From NCBI RefSeq assembly GCF_026262505.1, contig NC_067206.1:31201896-31265895 (forward strand): a stretch of 64,000 nucleotides of DNA. The letters are read 5' to 3'. This DNA comes from Trichomonas vaginalis G3 (Eukaryota; Parabasalia; Trichomonadida; Trichomonadidae). The notes under the pieces were generated by a model. The model searched no databases, had not been told where the DNA came from, and saw only the letters and a list, made by a program, of their open reading frames with translations. Both the position numbers and the translations under genes were made by a program. Positions 17,154 to 28,422 of the stretch are shown piece by piece; position 1 is the stretch's first letter, and each line of letters opens with the position of its first letter.

Positions 17154-20100
17154 TAAGGTTGCAAAAAGTGGGTTACTTTACAAATGCCGGGGAAAAGAAT
17201 TTATTGGGGGTACAGCCATGTGATATGAAATGATAACGATAAAATGTAATTGACATGTGATATGATAAAACTTGGTCCATGCCAACAGGTGTTCCTAATG
17301 AAATACCTAAAGGATATGTGCCAGTTAAATCTAACTCTCATCATAAAATTGTTCGATGCGCTACAAAAAATGCAGAAGGGAAGCAATGTCTACATCAATT
17401 TTATTTAGAATCCTACAATGATAATAAATTAATAGCAGACCACACTTGCTATTATACAAAACTTATCGATTTTGATAAAGTTCTCACTTCAAAAGAGAAG
17501 GTTCTTCAAGCTATTGAGATTTTTATTGGTTGTAACAAAATTTCCTTTAATGCTATATCTTCTGATTCATTCCGTGATCTTGTGGAAATCATTCTTGAAG
17601 TAGGAATGACATTGAAGAAGAAGGATCAAATTAATGATATAATCAAGTCTATAAACCGAGCTCAACTTACAGAAAAATTTTTGCAAGATTCCAAAGAAGC
17701 AGCCAAAAAAAGTCTATCAGATTACTTCGACCATACTGTATCCCTCTTAATTGATGCTGGAACTGCATGTGGTAGGCCGACTCTTGACTTAATGATTTAT
17801 AACCCATCGGTACATGATGGTTATCCTTTTCCGTTGGATATCAAGACCGGCTTTGACGGAACAACAGATTCTTATGATCGTGCCATTCGTGATGCTCTGG
17901 CAATGTTGGCCTCAAATGGAATAAAACTTGGAACCGTTGTAACTGACAACTTGCTTGCTCAAGTCCTTGCATGTGATCACAATTTTGTTCAAACAGACGG
18001 ATTTCTCAGAATCCCTTGTGCAGCGCATACCCTTTCCTTGGCAGTTAAGTCATTTGTTGAAGACTATTCAATGGAACATGAATTTCCAGTATTTGAAAAT
18101 CTGAATAAGATTTCACTTTTTCTCCGCTCTAAGCCTGTTCGTTGTTAACTTCAAAGTTGAATGTCCACTCTACGTAAAAACAAGATGGACAAGTGAATTT
18201 GATATCATTTTATGGCTTGTCAAGCATTATGAAACGTTGAAAAAGCTGACATACCAAACTCCGGCCCGGTTAAAGGATGCAATACAAGATGTTCTTGGTC
18301 CATTACGATATCTCTTGGAGTTTGCCTTGCCTTGTCTTTTCATCATATTCTATCCAGTTTACGAGTTGGTCCATCTCCTCGAGAGAGATGAAACGACTGC
18401 TGCAAATACTATTGATCTTCTTGTGCAGTATTGCCGTGCATCTGATGAATTTTCCAATGCATTCTATGTTGAATTTACTCAAGAGAAATACCACGAAAGG
18501 ATTCATGATATTGTAGCTGAAGCTTCGAGCGCCCAAGTTTACCTTCAAATGCGTATTTTGGCCAGATTTGAAGGAACTGGCAACAGAGGACTGCTTGAAC
18601 TCGCAAATTCACTGACCTTTACTGGAAGAGAACAACTTCGCCAAGCATTTCCGGATTTAGCTTCCGAAAAAGACGTTGAATCCAACATCGCGAAATTTGT
18701 ATATCCGAATTACCCTATGGAAGGAGAACTAGTTCGTGATGTAATTAAAGGTATACCAGACTGTATCGCATTTGGAGAGACCCTTGATCAAGAAAGGGCA
18801 AATGACCCGAATGCTGAATATCAGCCATTAGTCGAAGAAGAAGAGGATATCTTCGAAGAATCTGATGGTGAGTCTTCAACTGATGAGGATTATCACGAAG
18901 AGGAAGAAATTGCAGAATTTGAAGAAGTTATTCCGGAAGGCTACCAATCGGTTACAGCCGTAGAACCTATATCAGATCAAGAAATTGACAATTATATTGC
19001 AGCAAACCAAAATCATTCAAATACTAACGATCCGGACGATGAAAATACTAACGAATCTACAGAAAATGAAGATAATACTAACGGATCTGACGATACCTCA
19101 TCGTCAGATTTTCACGATGGCCAGTTTGGCCCTGAAGATGGAGTCACTTTTGATTCAGTCTTGCATCCACAGCTTGCACAAAGACAGCCATATCGCAATG
19201 ATAAGCTGAGATTAACTCCTCAAGCTTTATTAAATCCACAGGAAGATGGAAAAACAGATTATGAAGGTCTTTGTGATTTATCAGGTAACTCGATAGATAA
19301 GATGTCAATCGCATTATACCAGATTGCACATTCTTTAGATTACGATGACACGCAATATGTAAATCTCCTTGCTCAGTACAGAAAATGGATCAAATATGGA
19401 TTACACAGAAACAGCTTCGATTTGAGTGAACCAGATCCGTATAAATTCTGGAAAGCATTAGTCAACAACCAGAAATGGAAAGAGCTAGCACGTATTGCAG
19501 TGAAATTATTATCGGCTGCAGCAACGGAAGCAGCTGTTGAAAGGTTATTCTCTTATCAGAAGCATCATTTTGATTCCCTTAGTTGCCGTGCATCAGAAGC
19601 ATTGGTCAAAGCGAAAATGATTTTCTTGTACATTTACAATTCAAAACGACGCCGTAATCAAAAGAAATCTAAGTAAATATTCATTTTATTACTAATACTT
19701 CTTTTTTACTACCTTGAATAACTTAATTTTTTGTAAAAATTGATATAATTCTGTCATCTGGAAGGTTTAATTTGTAATTTCATTAAACAATCGAGTTTTA
19801 TTTTGTTGAATTTGCTCCGATGATATTATCATGAATTTTGCTATAGAATAAAATGATCTTAAACCGAATTGGAAATTGCACTAATGGATGTGGGTTCGGT
19901 AACCCGGCGGTCAATGTGCAATTCTAACGGTCTGAAAAAGATTGGATAGCGAGATATAACGCTCCAGCCGTAAATGGGTTCGGTTTTCCTCTCAAAGTTC
20001 TCAAAAAATTAAGTTAACCCACGGTTAGAAAAGTGGGTTTCCAAAAATATTGCCGCGTAGCGGAGAATTTTTGATTTCTTTGTTTAATAAAATATAGAAA

Positions 20101-20293
20101 GAGTACTCAAAATACATATGTTTTTCTCGTTAAACTCTATATTTTTCTTGAATTTTTCCTCTCAAAAATTAAAAATTGAGATAAAAATAAGGAAAAAACT
20201 ACATTTTATATCGTTCATTTCCCCGTGCTGGGTTCTCGCTTAAGGGGCCGGGTTCTCTCAATTTCTGTATCGTTCCCCGCTTTTTGCAACCTT
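17154..20293 (+). mobile_element. hAT-family DNA transposon, 3.14 kb
   Basis: Inverted ends AAGGTTGCAAAAAG (17155-17168) and CTTTTTGCAACCTT (20280-20293) enclose a hAT transposase. The 8-bp word ATATTAGA flanks the element at 17146-17153 and 20294-20301, matching the 8-bp duplication made by hAT transposases, with one unpaired T at the left border. Matching duplications and clear ends suggest a fairly recent insertion. A GC-richer tail (19870-20060 and 20220-20290) lies between the gene and the right end. Confidence 0.88.
17279..19676 (+). pseudogene. hAT transposase, one frameshift
   Basis: From the ATG at 17279, 289 codons include an N-terminal Cys/His region (RCATKNAEGKQCLHQF, DHTCYY), an Asp in LIDAGTACGRPTLDL, an Asp in TVVTDNLLAQVL and the hAT hallmark PCAAHTLSLAV. 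The frame closes at 18148, and the next frame continues at once with VKTRWTSEFDIILWLVKHYE, an acidic insert, and a C-terminal dimerisation domain (KWKELARIAVKLLSAAATEA, then ERLFSYQK) to 19676. One indel near 18145 thus separates the catalytic Asp residues from the catalytic Glu. An intron is less likely, since no trichomonad splice sites are visible there. Confidence 0.88.
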
Positions 20294-20301
20294 ATATTAG
20301 A

Positions 20302-20648
20302 AAATAATATGAGTATATGTGATATTATTTTTCAGAAGATTTCATTCTATATGCCTATGAAAAGTACTCTCAAAACTAACTTTTTCCTAATTATAATTAA
20401 ATCTAGAATATTGTATTATGCTTAGTATTATTTCATTTTTCTCATTCAATTTAGAATTTACAAATGTCAAAAAATTGAGAGTTGTCACTTTTGATGAATT
20501 TCTGTTTATTATATTCGAATGGATGTTAGTTTTTATGATATTTCTATTATACTATATATGTCAAATCATTGTATAATATATATATAAGATAAATAGCCCG
20601 AATTTTTTTTTATAAAAAAAGTGTTTTTTCAAATTTAATAATAAATAT
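20302..20648. other. AT-rich spacer
   Basis: Very AT-rich, with a TATATA run near 20575 and homopolymer tracts. I see no gene or clear repeat. Confidence 0.5.
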
Positions 20649-20649
20649 T

Positions 20650-20925
20650 GGGGAGAAGCTTCCTAAACTTTTTAATCCCATAAATATGGTCATTATCTGG
20701 AATAAAGAGTTAAGCGTCATATGTCACTTTTTGTACTAAGGAAACATCGACTTTATGCGTTATGACTTTTCGATGAGGAAACAAGTGTTCACGTATTATA
20801 AACTTCCTTATTCCAATAAACCGACCCTAAACATAATTAATTCTAAGCATGATAATGGTCTCTTTTCTATGATAACCAAATCAATTTGGTTATCATAGTA
20901 AAGCACCAAAAACTGGAATAGGAAT
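20650..20925 (+). repeat. Left 276-bp inverted repeat
   Basis: Pairs with 22133-22408. Near its inner end it holds a second palindrome, CTATGATAACCAAATCAATT followed by the complementary TGGTTATCATAG, and in the middle the word TGTCACTTTTT seen near many promoters here. Confidence 0.85.
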
Positions 20926-22132
20926 AACCGCACTTAAACAGGAATAGGCAGTGTGGAAACTAGAGAAGACTCAACTGATTTTTTAAGCAACTCTTCTTGC
21001 CGATTCAAATCTGCTTTGCTAATCATTGTATATTACTATATTCTGATTAGGATACTTTAACGCTTGATGTATGCACATCATTCTTTTAGCTGATTTCTAA
21101 AATACAATCTTCTATTAACTTTGAAATTTCTTCAAAAGTTATAGTAATTCCATAGTTCATTCGTAAAATGTTATTAAATAGCTCTGACTATTCCTTTGCA
21201 CGCAAAATGAGGTAGTATTTTTTGAATTTTTTACTCAAAATAAAACAAAATCTACCCAATTTTATACCACTAAAGCCTATATTGACACACATATATATAA
21301 ATCTCTATTGTTATAAGATAAATTTGAAAAAATAAATTTTTTCCTAAAATGTAAAATTATACTTGTATTCAAAGAAAGTAGATCGTTTATAAGGAAGGTA
21401 TTATATATTTGGGGAGAAAATCCCTTACAATATACAAAAATATGAAAGAATATTCAATCATCAGGAAAGAGCTTAGTACTAACCATTTGTGAGACGTTCA
21501 TATAATATCTTTTTCCTTTTTGGGGTTTTTAATCGGATTATCCATTTCCCTGCATTGACTTTAATTCATTCTTGATGATCTGAGTATACATGATCATTAT
21601 CGAACGTTTGCCATACTCTTCCACAGTTAATGATTGCTGAAAAATGAATAGTACTGAATAACAGCTGGAATTTCATAAGTATTTTGCGTATTTATACTGA
21701 TTTAAACATGAAATACTCATACAAAATGCAAAGTTTTTAAAAACAATCAATAAAAGATTTTAAATTAGATAAAATATCATATGTCACTTCTTTTTTCATC
21801 TGGATAATAAAATTGATAAATTTTTTTCTAATTAAAGATAAAGATGCATTTATAGTAGTAGAAAATTAATTTCTAGACTAAAGCTTGTTTATTGTCACCG
21901 TTTTAAGTCTAAATTTATAGGAAAGGGTTATTTTATTATGCATTAAAAGTTCTTCTATAAAATTAACATTAAAATCATCTTTCGCCTAAGAGTAATAACA
22001 AGGTTATGCAAATTTTATTGAAAATAGTACGAGAATTTTGTTTGAAAATATAATATGGTTAAAAATAGGGAATGGATGTATGAATGTTCCATATTTATTT
22101 TATCCGAGTTGCTTCATGATTCCATATTGCCG

Positions 22133-22408
22133 ATTCCTATTCCAGTTTTTGGTGCTTTACTATGATAACCAAATTGATTTGGTTATCATAGAAAAGAGAC
22201 CATTATCATGCTTAGAATTAATTATGTTTAGGGTCGGTTTATTGGAATAAGGAAGTTTATAATACGTGAACACTTGTTTCCTCATCGAAAAGTCATAACG
22301 CATAAAGTCGATGTTTCCTTAGTACAAAAAGTGACATATGACGCTTAACTCTTTATTCCAGATAATGACCATATTTATGGGATTAAAAAGTTTAGGAAGC
22401 TTCTCCCC
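22133..22408 (-). repeat. Right 276-bp inverted repeat
   Basis: Reverse complement of 20650-20925. The inner palindrome differs only in its central bases, which read the same on the opposite strand, as expected. Confidence 0.85.
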
Positions 22409-22409
22409 A

Positions 22410-23001
22410 TTTTATTCTGCTTATAAATCATATTGTCTTGTAATATTTGATAAAATTATCACTGAATTCTTAATTAGTTTTTTTAAAAATATCAATTTTG
22501 ATTTATTGGACTTGAAAATATTTTATTTATATTATAAATCATATTATCATTTAGTGTTTATCAAAATTATGGTTCTTCGTTTTGTAGCTATATTTTGAAT
22601 GACAATAGAAAAAAAAACTAGAAACTAAATATGTATTTAATTTTATAAGTAAAAATTCACATAATGATAATATATTTGTGAAGTTTATTTGAAGAAACGA
22701 TTTTTATTAATTCAATTTTCATTATAGCATTATTTAGGTGAAGTGCTCTCAAATTGTGAGCCAGACAAATGTTTAATGGCTGCAATAAAGGAACATAGCT
22801 CAGGTGCGTTTGCATTGAATATTTATCGTTTTGATTTCACAAAACAGCGTTGCGTTTAATCAAAAATTTGATTAACTTAATAAATTTAAAGATTAAGCGA
22901 TCTCATTTTAACACAATCGGTAAATTCAATACGTCTCTGAAACAAAGCCATAATTTCTCGTAGTATAAAATATTTGATAAAATTTTATCGCTTACAGAGG
23001 T
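22410..23001. other. AT-rich region without a gene
   Basis: AT-rich spacer between the inverted-repeat element and the hairpin array. No gene or repeat that I can support. Confidence 0.5.
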
Positions 23002-23184
23002 GGAATTAAAGGGTGAGAGATATATAGATAGACTATATATCTCTCACCCTTTAATTCCCTATACAAAGTTCGAAAACTTGGGTGCAATCAGATCTGATTG
23101 CACCCAAGTTTTCGAACTTCATGTAAAGAATTGCTTGCTATGATGTACTGATCATGAATCAGTACATCATAGCAAGCAATTCTT
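23002..23184. repeat. Array of three long hairpins (A-B-C)
   Basis: Three consecutive palindromes joined by about 7-bp linkers: A (23002-23058, arms with GAATTAAAGGGTGAGAGATA), B (23066-23119, arms AAGTTCGAAAACTTGGGTGC and ATCAG, almost no loop) and C (23126-23184, arms with GAATTGCTTGCTATGATGTA). Relatives of all three are chained at 62793-63803 in reverse order. In C, the two positions that differ from the distant copy are changed in both arms, so the stem stays paired. Confidence 0.85.
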
Positions 23185-23229
23185 CATCTTAAATATATTT
23201 TTCTTAATCAATACATAACTTGTTCGCAA

Positions 23230-23425
23230 TTTGGTTTTAGACGCTATATTTTAATCTAATTTCGATTTTTTATAAAATCGCGTACTTCTAATAAAACGCG
23301 ATTTCAAAAACAATCGCGATTTTTTTCTGTTCGCAATTTTTCAGAAGTTCGCGATTTTATAAAAAATCGAAATTTTTCTTTGCGATCGAGATTTAAAAAT
23401 TCGGTTGCGATTTTGCCTAATAAAG
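23230..23425. repeat. Dispersed TCGCGATTTT repeats
   Basis: A cluster of short direct and inverted copies of AAATCGCGATTTT-like words (about eight) in otherwise AT-rich DNA. No gene. The function is unknown; the words can pair with each other. Confidence 0.5.
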
Positions 23426-23694
23426 ACAAGGAAAGAGATCCAGATTTTGTTGTAAGAAGGAAGAGGAAAAATGGTTTGTGAAAAAAATATTTATATGAAT
23501 AAAATGTGTATGATTATTGTTTATAAAAACAGTTAATAAATATGAGAAACTATTTAATTATTTGTTATATAAAGATTCGATATACAGAACAGAATGAAAA
23601 AGGATAAAAAAATTAATCAGAAAGATGTAAAAGTTTGGGAGATATAAAAAATATTATAGAGATAAAATATTTCCTGAGAGATAAAAAAGTCAAT

Positions 23695-24170
23695 GAAAGA
23701 TGCAACAGTGAGAGACTGATGCAACAGTGTTAATGAGATGGAATAGTGTCTGAGAGATGCAAGAGTGTCTGAGAGATACAATAGTATCTAACAGAAGCAA
23801 AAGTAAGTGATAGATGCAACAGTGTCTGACAGATGCAACAGTGTCTGAAAGATGCAACAGTGTCTATGAGATGCAACAGTGTCTATGAGATGCAACAGTG
23901 TCTATGAGATACAACAGTGTCTATGAGATACAACAGTGTCTATGAGATGCAACAGTGTCTATGAGATACAACAGTGTCTATGAGATGCAACAGTGTCTGA
24001 CAGATGCAACAGTGTGTATGAGATACAACAGTGTCTGACAGATGCAACAGTGTCTGACAGATGCAACAGTGTCTATGAAATTTAACAGTGTCTGACAGAT
24101 GCAACAGTGTCTATGAGATGCAATATTATCTGTCACACATAACAATGTCTGACAGATATATCTTTCTATG
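23695..24170. repeat. 19-bp minisatellite
   Basis: More than 20 tandem copies of a 19-bp unit AGATGCAACAGTGTCTATG or its variant ending CTGAC. Copies at both edges are more diverged than those in the middle, as expected for growth by unequal exchange or slippage. Confidence 0.9.
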
Positions 24171-24539
24171 ATTCTAACCCTAATTACATTTTTCGTAAAA
24201 ACCTATATTTAAGATTTGCAATTAACACCCTTTTTTCTCTTCCAATAATGCACAAAACCAAGATTTGACATCAGATTTAAAATCTCCATCAAGTCTGCTT
24301 TCCAAATCCGCTGTCAAAACTTGAATATCTCAATTAATTAATGATATTCAGATATTGCGAATAATCTTTAGGTAAAGAAGAAAATTTAGGTTGTAAAATC
24401 ATATAAAAATGTAGTTAGAGAGCAAAAATTATGTTTGAGTGGATTTCCATGTCGTAGTGGATCTAGATGTTTGAGTGGCTTTAGATGTATGAGTGGTTTT
24501 CAATGTCAGTGTGGATCAAGATGTCTGGGAATAAAAGTA

Positions 24540-24830
24540 AGTCGTAGGTTAATATAAGTTTGATATTAATGTAAGTATGACTTAAAATGTAAGTCTCGGA
24601 CGAAAGTAAGTCTGACTTGAAATGTAAGTCTCGGACGAAAGTAAGTCTGACTTGAAATGTAAGTCTCGGACGAAAGTAAGTCTGACTTGAAATGTAAGTC
24701 TCGGACGAAAGTAAGTCTGACTTGAAATGGAAGTCTGATTCTAAATGTAAGTTCTAGACTAAAGTAAGTCTGATTCTAAATATAAGTCTGATATTAAGAT
24801 AAGTTTGTAACTAAAATTAAGTCTTATTCC
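24540..24830. repeat. 34-bp tandem repeat
   Basis: About four near-identical copies of a 34-bp unit (TAAGTCTCGGACGAAAGTAA followed by GTCTGACTTGAAATG) at 24575-24730, with diverged AAGTCTGA copies on both sides. No coding frame is kept. Confidence 0.85.
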
Positions 24831-26026
24831 AAAAGCAAATTTAATTGTATAATAAGTCTGGATCTAGAGTAAGCCTTAGTCTACAGCTATTCTGTGTCAA
24901 AAATAAGTCACGAACCATAGTAAGTTTCGGACTAGAGTATGTCTGTAATTCGAATCATTCATATTCTTCAATTATCCCGCCAAAAAAATTATCGTCTTTT
25001 TATCATACCATAGTTTTTATCAATCTCGTTCTACTAAAAAACCTTTATATTGGTGATTTCTTTGTTAAACCCGTATTTTTTCATGTGAATCTTATTGTAT
25101 AAACTCTAAAAGTTCAATTTCCGGTCGAAAAAAACTTGAAAACAATTTGTATTCGACGAGTTAAAGAGCTCTATTTATTCTAAATTTTCCAAAAAAAATT
25201 AGATTTCGTTTTTTCGCTTCAAAAAATGTTGTTTTAAGTTTTAAAATTTGTAATTCAAAATTTTTTTGGAAAGATTTACGATTTTTTAATACTGCGAATG
25301 AGTTTTATTTTACATACTCTATTGATAAATCATATTTTTGTCGAGATATAACTTTTTTTAAAAAAATTATATGCAAAGAGTGTTATAGAATTCTAGAAGG
25401 TATAGTGCATAATTTGAAGTATACTATCAAATAAAGAAATTTTACAGTTTTTTAGTTTTATTTAGATGTACGTTATTTTAGATGGCTTCGTCGAAAACAA
25501 AGCATGTCTGTTAAGTTTATTCTTAACATGGTAAATAAAATGGCAACGAAGCCCAGTGTACTGCGTCTTATGCCGTAGTTTTTGTTATCTTCATACTCAA
25601 ATACAACAAATACAAATAGATTTATTACGAAAAAACGTATAAAACAAATGATATATTTATTTCTAGACAAGTTGACGAACATGTAGCGCAACTGTATCGC
25701 TTTAGAGAACAGTTCTTCCAACACCTACTCATTCAGTGAAAGATTTAAGAAGAACTCTTACTCGACCTTAACTACCTACGCTTTGCTTGAACAATTCCCA
25801 ACGAGGTTACTATAAGGTTGCAAGTCTTGTCAAAATGTAGTATGCAATACGTTGGGGAAAAATAGATATATACGAACAAACTACTACAGTCTAGCAACTA
25901 GTCTTTAAGTGTAATGTATTTTTGCTACAAAGAGCTCATAACGAAGTCAAATTTTGCAATTTGATGTCAAAACTAGCTAGTTGTTGAATCAAATAGCGTT
26001 GTGACTTTGTATACATCACGATCTTG
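24831..26026. other. AT-rich region, no supported gene
   Basis: AT-rich DNA. On the minus strand at 25473-25724 an open frame includes GIRRSTLGFVAIL, faintly like the RRST-GF signature of copia RNase H, but without a start codon or the rest of the domain. I treat it as a possible relic only. Confidence 0.35.
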
Positions 26027-26038
26027 TGGTATCAGAGC
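26027..26038 (+). other. tRNA-iMet primer-binding-site-like word
   Basis: TGGTATCAGAGC is the classic primer-binding site of many LTR retrotransposons (complement of initiator tRNA-Met 3' end in plants). It follows an AT-rich stretch that could be an LTR end. No second LTR or gag-pol frame is visible nearby, so a chance match is possible. Confidence 0.3.
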
Positions 26039-27183
26039 TGTACTGCTGCAGACTAATTCAACTAAACATGAGCAAGATTGGGATTTCTATTCTCTGGGGT
26101 GCGAGGCTCGTCCAAAGTTCAAGCAGCTACAGTGTTTTGGATCACCTAAAGAACTTTGGGAATTCAGTTATTACGTAAATTTCTCAAGATGAACTTGAGA
26201 GCAGCGCAGTTATAACGAAAGTCTCTGATGAAAGGCAATGATTTCTTTCATGAATGATCTAACGTTAGCTTGAAATCAGGAAAAGAGACTATTGATGACT
26301 TACTTTCCATCGATGGTGCACAACAGCAGGGAGGGGATTGGTGGGTTTGGGGAAATTCGCTGAGGCACTAGTGTCCGGATTGTTCGTCAAATAGGTTTCC
26401 TTTCCTATAAAGAAATGACACTTTTTTGGCGGCTTATTGACTCAGAAAAATTTGAGAGTTAACGAATAATTTTGGCGCCAAAAATAATTTCTCTTAATTT
26501 ATTAAATTTAATATACGCACATCCATAAGTTATGCTATTTTTTCTATTTATTTTGTTCTAAAATTCTAAATATTTTTTTTTCATAACATAAAATATGATG
26601 TCTAGTCTCATTTACATAACAACATGCCTTAGAATAGGTTTTTTATTCTTTTTGTCACTTTAAATTAAGAATAAAAAGATAATTTAAATTGAATATTTGC
26701 GATTATTCTCACTAATGCTGCTTCCTCTTTTATTAGGTAGACAACAAAAAGTTAGCCTTGGACTCCCATATCAGATTTTTGATTGGTTGCGTATATAATG
26801 AGCTGGGATTAATAGACGAAAACCCAGTGAGAAAATTTTTGACGCCTTTTGAAATTTTCATCCCATATAGTGACATAGCAATAAATATTTTACAATTTGG
26901 AGGACAAATCGATAGAGAGTTTGATTACACATATAGAACAATCAATTATAAGATCTGTTAAATATCAAAATAAAAAAAGATTAAAAATTATAGATATCAA
27001 AAGGAATTATGACTTATTAAGGCCTATAAAATAAAAATTTAAAATATGGTTTTCGTTTTGCGAAAAAAACGTACAATACGCAATTTCGCTAAAAAACATT
27101 TAGCTAGCAATTTCGACCTTTGACTCCACTCAAGACGTCACTTTTTTAATTTTGCGGTATCATATTTTTGGAAAATCTTTATG
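26039..27183. other. AT-rich region, no supported gene
   Basis: No complete gene. An open stretch at 26740-26961 (containing SHIRFLIGCVYNELGLIDEN) lacks an ATG and follows a stop codon directly; it may be a decayed gene fragment. Confidence 0.4.
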
Positions 27184-27188
27184 AATAT
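27184..27188. repeat. Left target-site duplication AATAT
   Basis: AATAT directly precedes the A tract of Maverick B and is repeated at 49760-49764 after the T tract. Mavericks make 5-6 bp duplications. Confidence 0.75.
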
Positions 27189-27262
27189 AAAAAAAAAAAA
27201 AAAAAAGGTAGTGGGGCTTCCAGGCACTTCGTGCCCTCTAGCCCCGAAGATGTTTAGTATAA
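27189..27262 (+). repeat. Left terminal inverted repeat of Maverick B
   Basis: Eighteen A, then 56 bp starting GGTAGTGGGGCTTCCAGG and ending GATGTTTAGTATAA. Similarity to the right end of B stops there, but similarity to the end of Maverick A goes on into the methyltransferase gene. Within the repeat, CAGGCACTTCGTGCC is itself a short palindrome. Confidence 0.9.
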
Positions 27263-27284
27263 ATGAAGTTTTTATTCGGAAAAT

Positions 27285-27400
27285 TGTTAGTCTTCTGGTG
27301 TGAATTCGGAGGACTCTTCTTCTTCCTCCATTGCTTCTGGGAAGAAGCCTTCTTCTGGGTCGAAAACATTATATAATGTTTCACTTTTCACAAATTATAT
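27285..27400 (-). pseudogene. Truncated acidic gene end
   Basis: On the minus strand an acidic C-terminus reads FDPEEGFFPEAMEEEEESSE and ends FTPED at a stop at 27285. Upstream the frame is closed by a stop within 40 codons and there is no ATG at its head. It is probably the surviving 3' end of a gene lost by a deletion near the element border. Confidence 0.4.
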
Positions 27401-27419
27401 ATGTTTTCATGTTTTGTCA

Positions 27420-27440
27420 CTTTTCTGTCACTTTTCAGGA
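27420..27440 (+). promoter_or_regulatory. Doubled GTCACTTTTC motif before methyltransferase
   Basis: TGTCACTTTTC occurs twice in tandem about 30-45 bp before the ATG at 27467. It is the reverse complement of the AAAAGTGACA word seen by other starts. Proposed promoter element; inference from position. Confidence 0.35.
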
Positions 27441-27466
27441 AAAAACATTTTTATTATTATATATAA

Positions 27467-28283
27467 ATGAATTTTACAAAACCTCCGTTACCGTTCTTTG
27501 GAAATAAGAGTAGATGTAAAGATATTATATTGAGAGAACTTAAGAAACTACCGAAGGGTCTAACATTTGTAGATTTGTTCGGTGGAAGTTTCTATATATC
27601 CCATTTGTGCCATACAATATTCCCAGACTCAAAGATTATATGCAATGACTTCGACAACTATATGGACCGTCTCAAACATATTCCAGACACTAACAAAATA
27701 TTGAAAGAGTTAAAAGAAAAGATACCTATAGGTAAGATGGAACGTATACCATTAGATAAGAAAAATATTGTGAGAGAGGTTTTGAAAAAAGCAGAACATA
27801 TAGACTGGGATAGTATATCTGCTAGACTATTATATAGTGGTTCTATAAGAGTTCATGACATTGAAACACTTATGTCAAAAGTTTTATATCTTAACTATAC
27901 AAATGTTTTCAAAGAGGACATAGAAAAATATATTGAGGGTATAGAGTTTGTGAGATGTTATTGGACAGAGTTGTATGAAAAATATAAAGACAAGGAAAAT
28001 GTTTTCTTTATAGTGGACCCGCCGTTCTATAACACATGGATTTTCAATACCAAGTAGACTGGACTTTGAGAGACTCTTTAGAAACTTTAGACGTTTTACA
28101 TAACCATCCATGCTTTTACTTTACATCCGATAAAAGTGGTTTGGAAACCGTTATGAGATGGTTAGAGGACATACATGACTATGAGTTTAGATATGACAGA
28201 TAGAATATGAGAGAGGTCCTATAAACCGGAGAAAGTGTCATAACAAAGAAATTTTATTAGTAAGTAAATGTGGTTTGAAATAG
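27467..28283 (+). pseudogene. DNA adenine methyltransferase (D12/Dam class), two frameshifts
   Basis: ATG at 27467. The N-terminus has the AdoMet site LPFFGNKSR followed by FVDLFGGSFYISHLCH, and the catalytic motif VDPPFYNT is at about residue 184. This order (FGGS first, then DPPY/DPPF) is that of Dam-like D12 enzymes, which methylate adenine N6. One indel near 28045 closes the frame; the next frame continues VLHNHPCFYFTSDKSGLETV to YDR, and a second shift leads to the C-terminal NKEILLVSKCGLK ending at 28283. A base each in two places would explain both, so errors are possible. Such an enzyme could mark element DNA. Maverick A retains only the 3' end of this gene, next to its inverted repeat. 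Confidence 0.85.
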
Positions 28284-28399
28284 GACTACTTGTTTTAGGT
28301 TTTTTCCATTGTGTCATTTATTTCTTTGACGTGGCAGAAAGATATAGAGAATATGAAGATGAACCAATGCCTGCAAATGTTCAGCATATGTACTCGTAA
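28268..28399 (+). CDS. Small membrane protein, 43 aa
   Basis: ATG at 28268 overlaps the end of the methyltransferase. The product begins MWFEIGLLVLGFFHCVIYFF, a single membrane segment near the N-terminus, followed by an acidic, Tyr-rich tail (ERYREYEDEPMPAN). No family is recognised. The short overlap and same strand as neighbours support translation as part of a run of genes. Confidence 0.5.
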   Translation: MWFEIGLLVLGFFHCVIYFFDVAERYREYEDEPMPANVQHMYS

Positions 28400-28422
28400 G
28401 AGATATTTTTATCTAATATTAA

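Larger units (their letters stand above)
20649..22409. mobile_element. Non-autonomous element with 276-bp inverted repeats
   Basis: A 1.76-kb segment bounded by inverted repeats at 20650-20925 and 22133-22408 that appear identical by eye over 276 bp. The outer tips are GGGGAGAAGCTTCC and its complement. The interior (20926-22132) is AT-rich without a gene, so the element would need a transposase in trans. I cannot define a target duplication (ATT flanks both sides, which may be chance). The long inverted repeats recall Mutator-like or foldback elements. Confidence 0.75.

Noticed and set aside
17201-17386. Minus-strand open frame at the start of the hAT element
   Set aside because: It overlaps the transposase start antisense and has no recognisable content.
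25473-25724. Copia-type RNase H fragment
   Set aside because: Only the short GIRRSTLGFVAIL stretch is suggestive; there is no start codon and no other domain, so I do not call a gene.
26740-26961. Short gene or exon
   Set aside because: Open but without an ATG, directly after a stop codon, and no trichomonad splice-site consensus is visible next to it.
27189-27262. LINE-type poly-A tail
   Set aside because: A tracts occur in inverted orientation at both ends together with a terminal inverted repeat and a target duplication, which fits a Maverick and not a retrotransposon.
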